Part shown: positions 6,684 to 14,762 of the stretch, in pieces
Layout of the letters: every line of letters starts with the position of its first letter
How positions within the stretch are numbered: position 1 is the stretch's first letter
Source: Acidobacteriaceae bacterium
GTDB taxonomy: Bacteria > Acidobacteriota > Terriglobia > Terriglobales > Acidobacteriaceae
Reading direction: 5' to 3'
Assembly: GCA_003134995.1 (NCBI GenBank)
Contig: PLDC01000029.1
Span: 62,001 to 126,000, forward strand
Length of the DNA stretch: 64,000 bases
Translations under genes and position numbers: made by a program
Notes under the pieces: generated by a model
Told to the model about the DNA's origin: nothing
Database searches by the model: none
The model's input: the letters and a program-made list of their open reading frames with translations, nothing else

Positions 6684-9374
6684 ATGGCTCTTACTTCTGG
6701 CACGAAACTCGGCCCTTACGAAATCCAGTCTCTGCTCGGCGCAGGCGGCATGGGAGAAGTTTACCGCGCGCTCGACACGCGCCTTGATCGCACGGTCGCG
6801 GTCAAAGTTCTGGCTTCTCATCTCTCTTCATCTCCTGAACTGAAGCAGCGCATGGATCGCGAAGGCCGCGCCATTTCTTCGCTGAACCATCCGCACATCT
6901 GCCAGCTTTATGACATCGGCTCGCAGAGCGGCACCGATTATCTGGTGATGGAGTTTCTCGAAGGTGAAACTCTGGCGGAGAGATTACGCAAAGGCGCGAT
7001 GCCGCTGAATGAAATCCTGAAAGTTGGGATTGCCGTGGCCGAAGCGCTGGCCGTCGCGCATCGCAACGGCATTGTGCACCGCGATCTGAAGCCAGGGAAC
7101 ATCATGCTGACCCAGGGCGGCGCGAAGCTGATGGACTTTGGTTTGGCGAAGCCGCTGGGCATGCAGGCGGGTTCGGGATCCGGGGCAGGATCAGGAACAG
7201 CGCCACCTTCTTTTACTGCAGCGGCCACGATGAGCGGGCCGAGTCCACTCACTCCGCTCACCACGGCGGGCAGCATCATCGGCACGATTCAATACATGTC
7301 GCCGGAGCAGATCGAAGGAAAAGAAGCGGACGCGCGCTCTGACATTTTTGCATTCGGCGCTGTGCTTTATGAAATGACGGCAGGGAAGCGGCCGTTCTCG
7401 GGAAAGAGTCAAATCTCTCTGGCATCGTCAATTCTGGAAAGTGATCCGGCACCGATCAGCACAGTCAAGCCGCAAACGCCGCCAGCCTTCGACCATGTGG
7501 TAACAACCTGCCTGCAGAAAAATCCCGAAGAGCGCTATCAGACGGCGCACGACATTAAGCTGGAGCTGCGGTGGATTGCCGCTGACAAGTCGTCTCCCAT
7601 CGCCGCGCCGGCTACGGCCGCGCCGTCTCGCAGCCGTGAGCGTATTGGTTGGATCGCGGCTCTGCTCGCTGCGATTATTTTGACTGCGGCGGCTGCGTTG
7701 TTCTTTTACCATCCGGCTCAATCTGCGCGCTCGATTCGCGCCGTCATCGATCCTCCGGAGAAGACCACATTCGATCTGACCGGCGATTCTGCCGGTCCGC
7801 CCGTGCTTTCGCCCGATGGCAACTTTGTCGCTTTTGCGGCCACGGGCAATGACGGCAAGACTGCGCTCTGGGTCCGTCCCACGAGCATGTTGGAAGCTCG
7901 TGAACTGCGTGGCACCGACGGCGCGACTTTTCCCTTCTGGTCGCCCGACAGCCGTTCCGTCGGATTCTTTGCCGACGGCAAACTCAAAACGGTCGACCTG
8001 GAAGGCGGCTCGACGCAGATGATTTGTGACGCGCCGCTCGGTCGCGGCGGCGCGTGGGGAGCGGATGGAGTGATGCTGTTCTCGCCGGCTCCCACGGCGC
8101 CGCTCATGCGAGTGAGCGCCAGCGGCGGAACTCCAGTTGCGATTACGAAGCTTGACCTCGGTCTGCAAACTTCGCATCGCTGGCCATTTTTTCTGCCCGA
8201 CGGCAAGCATTTCCTCTATATCGCGCTTCACCACGATGCTTCCAAGGCGGGGAACAACATGGTCTACTACGCATCGCTCGATGGCCGGGAAAATCGTCCG
8301 TTGTTCCGCTCTCAGACCAATGCCGTTTACGCCAGCGGTTTTATTTTATTTGGGCGTGGCGACCAAATAATGGCGCAGCCTTTCAATCCTTCCACCGGAA
8401 CGGCGAGTGGCGAACCCCAGAACGTGGCCAAGGGCGTGATGAATGACTCCAGCACCTGGCACATGGACGCCTCGGCCTCGAGCGATGGCCTGCTGGTTTT
8501 CGGCAGCGGCGCTTCTGGCGACCTGGAATTAGTCTGGATGGATCGCAGCGGGAAGATGAGCACCATTGCCGACAAGCTCCCTGACTTGCAGAGCGCGGTC
8601 CTTTCGCCGCAAGGCGACCGCGTCGCTCTTCAGATGAACGCCGGTCAGACCGATATCTGGGTGCTCGATCTGACGCGTGGGGTGCGCACCAGAGTCACCT
8701 TCGGGCCGGTTGGGAATGTTTCGCCGCTCTGGTCGCCCGACGGCAAATGGATCGCATACTCCTCCGCTCAGAACGGCCACTTTGCCATTTGCCGCAAGCC
8801 CTCCGACGGCAGCGGCGCGGAAGAATGTTTGCTCAACGTGGAGCAGCAGCCCGGACTCCACGATTGGTCGCGCGACGGGAAGTATCTGATGTATTCGCTG
8901 CCCGTCGCGGGTGGCCCTTCACGGCAGATATTTGCCTTGCCGCTGGAGGGAGACCACAAGCCATCGCTGTTAGTGGAGCGGGGTGCGGGTGGAAAACTTT
9001 CTCCCGACGGCCGTTGGCTCGCCTACCAATCAGCCGAATCGGGCAGGTTGGAAGTTTACGTGACGCCCTTTGGCGGCGGCCAGGGCAAGTGGCAGGTCTC
9101 GGCTAACGGCGGACAATATCCGCGGTGGAGCAAGGACGGCAAAGAACTCTACTATATGGACCTCACTTACAATCTTTTCGCGGTCCCGGTAACGAATGCG
9201 GGCGGAGCACTGCAATTCGGCGCGTCTCAGAAGTTGATCACCAATTGGTCCGCTCCGCAGGTTTTCTATGACGTTGCGCCCGACGGCAAGAAATTTCTTC
9301 TCGACCGGGTTGAGCAACAGGTCAGCCAATCGGTCACCGTGGTGACGAACTTCACAGTGGGATTAAAGAAGTAA
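6684..9374 (+). CDS. Membrane Ser/Thr kinase with WD40-like beta-propeller
   Basis: An 896-residue Hanks-type kinase. The kinase domain (about 12-290) shows LLGAGGMGEVYRA (nucleotide loop), the lysine in VAVKVLA, HRDLKPGNIM (catalytic loop), DFGLAKP and MSPEQIEG. A Gly/Ser-rich insert sits between DFG and SPEQ. One transmembrane helix follows (about 320-341). The outer half is a six- or seven-bladed TolB/WD40-like propeller with repeated SPDG motifs (LSPDGNFVAFAATG, WSPDSRSVGFF, WSPDGKWIAYSSA, LSPDGRWLAYQSA). This architecture is common in Acidobacteriota; the ligand is unknown. It is divergent from the sigma factor gene and ends ten bases from the convergent receiver gene. Confidence 0.92.
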   Translation: MALTSGTKLGPYEIQSLLGAGGMGEVYRALDTRLDRTVAVKVLASHLSSSPELKQRMDREGRAISSLNHPHICQLYDIGSQSGTDYLVMEFLEGETLAERLRKGAMPLNEILKVGIAVAEALAVAHRNGIVHRDLKPGNIMLTQGGAKLMDFGLAKPLGMQAGSGSGAGSGTAPPSFTAAATMSGPSPLTPLTTAGSIIGTIQYMSPEQIEGKEADARSDIFAFGAVLYEMTAGKRPFSGKSQISLASSILESDPAPISTVKPQTPPAFDHVVTTCLQKNPEERYQTAHDIKLELRWIAADKSSPIAAPATAAPSRSRERIGWIAALLAAIILTAAAALFFYHPAQSARSIRAVIDPPEKTTFDLTGDSAGPPVLSPDGNFVAFAATGNDGKTALWVRPTSMLEARELRGTDGATFPFWSPDSRSVGFFADGKLKTVDLEGGSTQMICDAPLGRGGAWGADGVMLFSPAPTAPLMRVSASGGTPVAITKLDLGLQTSHRWPFFLPDGKHFLYIALHHDASKAGNNMVYYASLDGRENRPLFRSQTNAVYASGFILFGRGDQIMAQPFNPSTGTASGEPQNVAKGVMNDSSTWHMDASASSDGLLVFGSGASGDLELVWMDRSGKMSTIADKLPDLQSAVLSPQGDRVALQMNAGQTDIWVLDLTRGVRTRVTFGPVGNVSPLWSPDGKWIAYSSAQNGHFAICRKPSDGSGAEECLLNVEQQPGLHDWSRDGKYLMYSLPVAGGPSRQIFALPLEGDHKPSLLVERGAGGKLSPDGRWLAYQSAESGRLEVYVTPFGGGQGKWQVSANGGQYPRWSKDGKELYYMDLTYNLFAVPVTNAGGALQFGASQKLITNWSAPQVFYDVAPDGKKFLLDRVEQQVSQSVTVVTNFTVGLKK

Positions 9375-9384
9375 AGTTGCGGAG

Positions 9385-9792
9385 CTATGCCGTCGCGCTC
9401 TGGGAACTTTCAGAAAGCTTTTTGAGAATTTCCCTCACCGCCGTCAATAATTTCTCCGATCCTTTGTCCAACTCGAGCGCGGACTTTTCCAGGAACCCGG
9501 CAGCTCCATCCTGCTGCAGGCGTGCGGCATTTTTCTGCGACATGCCGGTCATCACCACGACCGGAATTGCCTTGGTCAAAGCGTCTTGCTTCAGTGCCTT
9601 GAGCACATCCGGACCGCTCATCTTCGGTAACAACATATCCAGCAAAATCAAATCGGGCAATTTCTCGTGCGCGATGCGCAAGGCTTCCTCACCGTCACTC
9701 GCGCTGCTGATCTCATAGCCCGCGCGAGCCAGCGCCCGCTCCGTCGCCAGCCGCAGAAACTTGCTGTCCTCTACCAGCAGGATCTTGGTCAT
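9385..9792 (-). CDS. Single-domain response regulator (CheY-like)
   Basis: A 135-residue receiver domain with no output domain. The acidic pair is in LLVEDSKFLR (residues 8-9), the phospho-acceptor aspartate is at about residue 52 in LILLDMLLPKMSG, the switch Thr is in VVVMTGMSQ, and the conserved lysine is in GFLEKSA. After the receiver there is a helix of about 20 residues with a Ser-rich end. The partner histidine kinase is not in this window. It could act by protein-protein contact, as in chemotaxis-type or scaffolded phosphorelays. Confidence 0.9.
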   Translation of the reverse strand: MTKILLVEDSKFLRLATERALARAGYEISSASDGEEALRIAHEKLPDLILLDMLLPKMSGPDVLKALKQDALTKAIPVVVMTGMSQKNAARLQQDGAAGFLEKSALELDKGSEKLLTAVREILKKLSESSQSATA

Positions 9793-9979
9793 CGTTCTAC
9801 AGCCTTCCTACTTTTCCGGAATCCAAGTTCGTCGAACACGATCCTGAGGTCGTATCGATCTTGCGCCAGCGAGACTCCCATCTATCCATCGGCAGATTTG
9901 GAATTCAGAACAGGGCCGACCAGCGATCCTAAGAGCCTTCTGAGAAAAGGCGGTGTTAATCGGAGGGTCGAGGGGGAAA

Positions 9980-10000
9980 CAGACGCCGTATTGGCGTCTG
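9980..10000. promoter_or_regulatory. Perfect inverted repeat in the receiver/M61 gap
   Basis: CAGACGCC and GGCGTCTG form a perfect 8-bp inverted repeat around a 5-base spacer, about 100 bases before the M61 peptidase gene. It could be an operator or a leader hairpin. The rest of the 300-base gap (9793-10096) shows no gene and no clear promoter. Confidence 0.35.
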
Positions 10001-10096
10001 ATATCACCCGCGCTGGTGCGCTTCTCTCGCTGGCTGCTATAGTCTAAGGTCTGCAAGGCGCTGTGGATTCAGTTCGTCGACATGGGGGCTCATACA

Positions 10097-11983
10097 ATGA
10101 AACTCTCAAGAATCTTGAGAGTGGTCAGTCTTTTCTTTTTCCTATTTTTCATCTCCCTTCCAAGCTGGTCGGCCACGCCACCCACCGTAACCATTTTTGT
10201 GGACGCCACTTCCGCTCCCCGTAAAATTTTCCACGCCAAGTTAAAGATTCCTGCCACCGCGGGCGTCCTCACTCTTTATTACCCAAAGTGGATTCCCGGC
10301 GAGCACGCGCCCGACGGCCCGGTGATCGATTTAGCCGGATTAAAATTCAGCGCCGCCGGAAAAACACTGACGTGGCGCCGCGATCTGCTCGACGGCTTCA
10401 CGATCAACGTCGACGTCCCAACCGGCGTGAGCGAAATAAATGCGGAACTCGATTTTCTTTCTCCCGCGACCTTTGAGGCCGGCTTTTCCGCAGGCTCGTC
10501 CGCCACTGACAAAATGGCGGTCATCAGTTGGAATCAGGTCCTGCTCTATCCCAAGGGATGGAAGTCCGATGATCTCACCTATGTTGCCACGTTGAAACTT
10601 CCCGCGAATTGGAAATATGGAACGCCGCTGCCCATCGTGTCGACCGGCGTCAACAATGGCGAGACGCAGATCACGTTTCAGCCCGCTTCCCTCACCACGC
10701 TGGTCGATTCGCCTGTAATCACCGGCGAATTTCTCAAGGTTGTGAAGCTGGCCGACGATCCGCTCACCGAGATGGATATTGCCGCTGACAGCGCCGCCGC
10801 GCTCGCGGCCCCGCAAGAAGTGTGGGATCACTATAAGAATCTGGTCGGACAGGCCAACAAACTTTTTGGCGCGCATCACTATCGCGACTACCACTTCCTG
10901 CTCAGCTTGAGCGATCACGTCGCGCACTTCGGACTCGAGCACCACGAGTCCGACGACAGCCGCATCGCAGAGCGAGGCTTAGTGGATGATGGCGAGCGCA
11001 AAGCCGCAGCCGGCCTGCTTCCGCACGAGTACGTACATTCGTGGAACGGAAAGTATCGCCGTCCGTTCGATCTAGCCACTCCCGATTACCAACAGCCGAT
11101 GCAGGACGATCTGCTCTGGGTCTACGAGGGCTTGACGAATTATCTAGGTACGGTGCTCACCGCCCGCAGCGGCCTGCACACCCCAGAACAGGAGCGCGAC
11201 GACCTAGCTTTAACCGCCGCTGCCCTCGACCACACTCCGGGACGCACCTGGCGCAACTTGCAGGACACTGCCGATGCAGCCGCGCAGCTTTATTTCGCTC
11301 CGCATGCGTGGGAATCCTGGCGTCGCGGCGTCGACTTCTACGAAGAAGACACGCTGAACTGGCTGTGGGTTGACGTCACCATCCGCCAGCAAAGCAAAGG
11401 CAAGAAAACGCTGGATGATTTTTGCAAGCTCTTCCACGGCGCGCCCAGCACGGGTCCCATGCTGAAAACGTACACGTTCGACGATGTAGTCAACGCGCTC
11501 AACCAGGTCGTGCCCTACGACTGGCGCGGCTTCTGGACCGAGCGCCTCACCAATCACGGCCCCGGCGCGCCGCTAGGCGGCATCGAGGGTAGCGGATGGA
11601 AACTCGTCTACAACGAAACGCCCTCCGACATGGACCGCGGCGATGGCGGCTCCCATTTCGTCGACGTAGCGTATTCGATTGGCATCGATCTACGTGACGA
11701 CGGCACCATCACCGACACGATCGAAGGCATGCCGGCAGCCCTAGCGGGAATTGGCCCAGGCATGAAGTTGATCGCAGTAAACGGCCGCCAGTACTCGCCC
11801 GAAGGGCTGCGCGACGCGCTAAGAGCCGGCAAAGACACCACCGCGCCCCTCGAACTGCTGGTAGAAAACACCGAATACTACAAAACCTACAAACTCGATT
11901 ACCACGGAGGCGAGCGCTACGCCCACCTGGTACGCGATGAATCGAAGCCGGACTTGCTGTCGGAGATCTACAAAGCGAAATAG
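10097..11983 (+). CDS. M61-family (glycyl aminopeptidase-like) metallopeptidase with PDZ
   Basis: A 628-residue exported zinc peptidase. A signal peptide occupies about residues 1-26 (RVVSLFFFLFFISLPSWSA). The zinc site is HEYVH in LLPHEYVHSWNGKYRRP at about 310-314, with the third ligand in the downstream LLWVYEGLTNYLG. The N-terminal beta domain resembles the M61 fold, and a C-terminal PDZ-like segment (about 520-600) includes GMPAALAGIGPGMKLIAVNG. The family cleaves N-terminal glycine or alanine or acts more broadly. The ATG at 10097 is favoured over 10082 because GGGGG stands eight bases ahead of it. The M28 peptidase gene follows on the same strand 23 bases later, perhaps as a peptide-degrading pair. 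Confidence 0.9.
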   Translation: MKLSRILRVVSLFFFLFFISLPSWSATPPTVTIFVDATSAPRKIFHAKLKIPATAGVLTLYYPKWIPGEHAPDGPVIDLAGLKFSAAGKTLTWRRDLLDGFTINVDVPTGVSEINAELDFLSPATFEAGFSAGSSATDKMAVISWNQVLLYPKGWKSDDLTYVATLKLPANWKYGTPLPIVSTGVNNGETQITFQPASLTTLVDSPVITGEFLKVVKLADDPLTEMDIAADSAAALAAPQEVWDHYKNLVGQANKLFGAHHYRDYHFLLSLSDHVAHFGLEHHESDDSRIAERGLVDDGERKAAAGLLPHEYVHSWNGKYRRPFDLATPDYQQPMQDDLLWVYEGLTNYLGTVLTARSGLHTPEQERDDLALTAAALDHTPGRTWRNLQDTADAAAQLYFAPHAWESWRRGVDFYEEDTLNWLWVDVTIRQQSKGKKTLDDFCKLFHGAPSTGPMLKTYTFDDVVNALNQVVPYDWRGFWTERLTNHGPGAPLGGIEGSGWKLVYNETPSDMDRGDGGSHFVDVAYSIGIDLRDDGTITDTIEGMPAALAGIGPGMKLIAVNGRQYSPEGLRDALRAGKDTTAPLELLVENTEYYKTYKLDYHGGERYAHLVRDESKPDLLSEIYKAK

Positions 11984-12006
11984 AGTTCAACTAAAAGCAG
12001 CGAGGA

Positions 12007-14214
12007 ATGCCGATCATGAGATTTGCTCGGTGTATGCTGTTTTTCATCAGCCTGTTTTCTCTGACTGTCGCATTGCGTTCAACGCCTTTTATTCAAGCGC
12101 AGGCTCAAACCCCTATTTCCATCCTCGGCTTTACTCCGTCTTCCGCGGCTCGCGAAACCGAGATTGAGAATAAGTACAAGGCCATTCCTTCCCCTGACGA
12201 AGAGCGCCGGCAGCATCACGTTTTTACCGCCGAACCTCACGTTGCCGGCTCTCCGCGGAATAACGAACTAGCCCGCTACATCGCCGACCAGTGGCGCACC
12301 GAAGGTCTTGAAGACGTTGTCATTCGGCGCTACGACGTTTACGGGAGCAATCCACGAAGCACCTTTTTGGAAATGGTGGCGCCCGTGCATTACCGCGCCT
12401 CGCTCCGCGAGCTGCCGATCCCCGGCGATGCCGACCTGAAGAATAAAAACATAAGCTCGGCGTGGAGCGGCATGTCCGCCTCAGGCGAGGTCACTGCTCC
12501 GCTCGTCTATGCTCACAGCGGCAATCCTGAAGACTATGAACTCCTTCGCCAGCAAGGCATTGACGTAAAAGGCAAAGTCGTGCTGGTGCGCTACTCGAAT
12601 CCCTACAGCTATCGCGGATTCAAAGCGCTCACTGCGCAGCGCGAAGGCGCGGCCGCGATTCTCATCTACAGCGACCCCGCAGAAGATGGATACAAGAAAG
12701 GCAAAGTCGATCCCAATGGCCCTTGGGGTTCCGAGTATCACATCCAGCGCGGCGCCATCACTTACGATTTCATGGTGCCCGGCGATCCGCTGACTCCGGG
12801 GTGGGCGTCGGTACCCGGCGCCAAGCGCATTCCGGTCGAAGAAGCAGTTTCGATTCCGAAGATCATGGCGCTGCCGCTCTCGTGGCACGATGCCAAGCCG
12901 CTGCTCACCAATATGGACGGACCTGTGGCTCCAGACGATTGGCAAGGCGGGTTGCCGATTAAATATCATCTCGGCGGCAATCGCGTGCGCGTGCACGTGA
13001 AAATCGAGATGGACAATTCCACGCAACCTTATTACGTGGTAGAAGGCCGTATTCGTGGCGCCGAGTTGCCCGATGAATGGATTGTCCTCGGCAATCACCG
13101 CGATGCCTGGGTGTTCGGCGGGGTCGATCCCAGCAGCGGCACTGCTTCGATGATGGAGTTGACACGCGCTCTAGGAAAGCTGGCCAAGCAAGGCATGCGT
13201 CCGCGGCGGACGATCATGGTCTGCAGTTGGGACGGAGAAGAAGTCGGCCTGACGGGTTCGACCGAATGGGGAGAACAGTTCGCCGACGAACTGCGCAAAA
13301 AAGCCGTAGCCTACATCAACGTTGATGAAGCCACTTCCGGCCCGAACTTTCATGGACAGGCCGTCGCATCGTTAGCGCCCATGCTGATTGAAACCAGCCG
13401 TACGCTAAAAGATCCTTCCGGCAAAGCTCTCTACGACGCGTGGAGGGAGTCGACCGCGCGGGAGCGGCGCGAAGCCAAACACTCGGAAGAAGTTACTGAT
13501 TTGAATCTGGCCGATACGCGCATCGGCAGTGGCTCTGACCACACTGTGTTTCTAAACTTCGTAGGCATGCCTGTGCTTGGCCTGGGCTTCGAAGGCCCTT
13601 ATGGCGTCTATCATTCCGCCTACGACGATTTTTTCTGGATGAACCACTTCGGCGATCCCGGCTACCGCTATCACACCCTGATGTCGCAGTTGTGGGGAGT
13701 GCTCGCACTGCGCCTGGCCAACGCCGACCTGCTGCCCTTCGACTTCGCCAGCTACGCCAGCAACATCCGCGATTTCGTAAATGAGTTATCGAAAGGCATG
13801 GCGGCCAGAAATGATCTGAGTCAACTGGATCTCAAACCAGTGCTCGACGCCATCGACGGTTTCGAAGCTGCAGGCAAGAAGTTGGATGAGTCTGTGAGCC
13901 GTGCGCTGGCCTCGGGCACAATCGATGCAAAACTAGCCGCGAAGATCAATCACGGCGCCATGCAGGTGGAACGCAATTGGCTCAATCCCGATGGCATCCC
14001 GGGTCGGCCGTGGTTCAAGCACATCCTTTACGGCGCGCGTTACACCTACGCACACCTGGAATTGCCGGGACTCACTGAGGCCGTCGAAAAACAAGATTGG
14101 GAAACAGCGAAACAGCAAGCAGAAATCCTGCGTCAGGCGCTAATCAACAACACGAAGCTGCTCAACGAACTCAACTCTGACCTGAACGGCGAGGCAGTCG
14201 GCGTAGAGAAGTAG
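12007..14214 (+). CDS. M28 metallopeptidase, glutamate carboxypeptidase II-like
   Basis: A 735-residue secreted peptidase with the three-part layout of GCPII/transferrin-receptor-like proteins. After a signal peptide (about 1-34) comes a PA domain around 145-230 (DVKGKVVLVRYSNPYSYRGF, AAAILIYSDPAEDGY). The M28 catalytic core has the expected zinc ligands in HRDAWVFGGVDPSSGTASMM, CSWDGEEVGLTGSTEWGEQF, INVDEATSG and GPYGVYHSAYDDFFW. A helical dimerisation domain ends the protein (about 580-725). It probably removes C-terminal acidic residues from peptides. A second ATG three codons in (12016) is an equally good start. Confidence 0.9.
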   Translation: MPIMRFARCMLFFISLFSLTVALRSTPFIQAQAQTPISILGFTPSSAARETEIENKYKAIPSPDEERRQHHVFTAEPHVAGSPRNNELARYIADQWRTEGLEDVVIRRYDVYGSNPRSTFLEMVAPVHYRASLRELPIPGDADLKNKNISSAWSGMSASGEVTAPLVYAHSGNPEDYELLRQQGIDVKGKVVLVRYSNPYSYRGFKALTAQREGAAAILIYSDPAEDGYKKGKVDPNGPWGSEYHIQRGAITYDFMVPGDPLTPGWASVPGAKRIPVEEAVSIPKIMALPLSWHDAKPLLTNMDGPVAPDDWQGGLPIKYHLGGNRVRVHVKIEMDNSTQPYYVVEGRIRGAELPDEWIVLGNHRDAWVFGGVDPSSGTASMMELTRALGKLAKQGMRPRRTIMVCSWDGEEVGLTGSTEWGEQFADELRKKAVAYINVDEATSGPNFHGQAVASLAPMLIETSRTLKDPSGKALYDAWRESTARERREAKHSEEVTDLNLADTRIGSGSDHTVFLNFVGMPVLGLGFEGPYGVYHSAYDDFFWMNHFGDPGYRYHTLMSQLWGVLALRLANADLLPFDFASYASNIRDFVNELSKGMAARNDLSQLDLKPVLDAIDGFEAAGKKLDESVSRALASGTIDAKLAAKINHGAMQVERNWLNPDGIPGRPWFKHILYGARYTYAHLELPGLTEAVEKQDWETAKQQAEILRQALINNTKLLNELNSDLNGEAVGVEK

Positions 14215-14269
14215 ACGGGCACACCCGGACGTACAAAAAACGATCCCGACCGAAACCAACTAATTTTCG

Positions 14270-14710
14270 TCACTCGATGCGCTCGTACTTGTCGTTGCCA
14301 AGATGCCGCCAGCCAACGCCGTCGGCATCACGGAATACGCCGAGCGGCTTATCCTCTTCTGGATCGGAGCCAATGCGCAGGACGTTGCCGTCGAGGTCTT
14401 CGATCTGCATCTCCAGCGCCCACAGAAAATTGTTAGGAGGATTTCGAATCTTCGCTCCCGAGGTCACGTACTGCGAGTGCAACGCCCGGACATCCGGTAC
14501 GCCGATCCAGATCCACATGCGCGCCTGGCTCTGATTATCGTCGGTGAGGAAAATGTGGCATTCACCGCGCGCGACGCAGGCGAAACCGTCGTTCGCACGC
14601 CACTGCAACTTGAAGCCAAGTGAGTCGACGTAGTAGGCGACGCTGGCGCTAACATCCTTAACGCGAAACACGGGAACGGGCGAACCAAAATTGTCTTTCG
14701 ATTCCGTCAT
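14270..14710 (-). CDS. VOC-family (glyoxalase/bleomycin-resistance fold) protein
   Basis: A 146-residue protein with one full VOC module: PVPVFRVKDVSASVAYYVDS at the start, RGECHIFLTDDN in the middle and EMQIEDLDGNVLRIGSD at the end. These correspond to the paired beta-alpha-beta-beta-beta motifs. The last 25 residues (LGVFRDADGVGWRHL) are an extra tail. Such proteins range from dioxygenases to drug-binding proteins, and the substrate cannot be told from the sequence. It is downstream of, and on the same strand as, the zinc-ribbon kinase. Confidence 0.82.
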   Translation of the reverse strand: MTESKDNFGSPVPVFRVKDVSASVAYYVDSLGFKLQWRANDGFACVARGECHIFLTDDNQSQARMWIWIGVPDVRALHSQYVTSGAKIRNPPNNFLWALEMQIEDLDGNVLRIGSDPEEDKPLGVFRDADGVGWRHLGNDKYERIE

Positions 14711-14744
14711 AAGTCCTCTTTACAAAGCAGCAGGCTGAAGGGGA

Positions 14745-14750
14745 ATTATA
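14745..14750 (-). promoter_or_regulatory. Putative -10 element for the VOC gene
   Basis: TATAAT on the minus strand lies 34 bases ahead of the VOC start, inside the 52-base gap after the kinase stop. No good -35 box is seen because that position falls in the kinase coding end. It would allow transcription independent of the kinase. Confidence 0.3.
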
Positions 14751-14762
14751 AACAGAAAACCG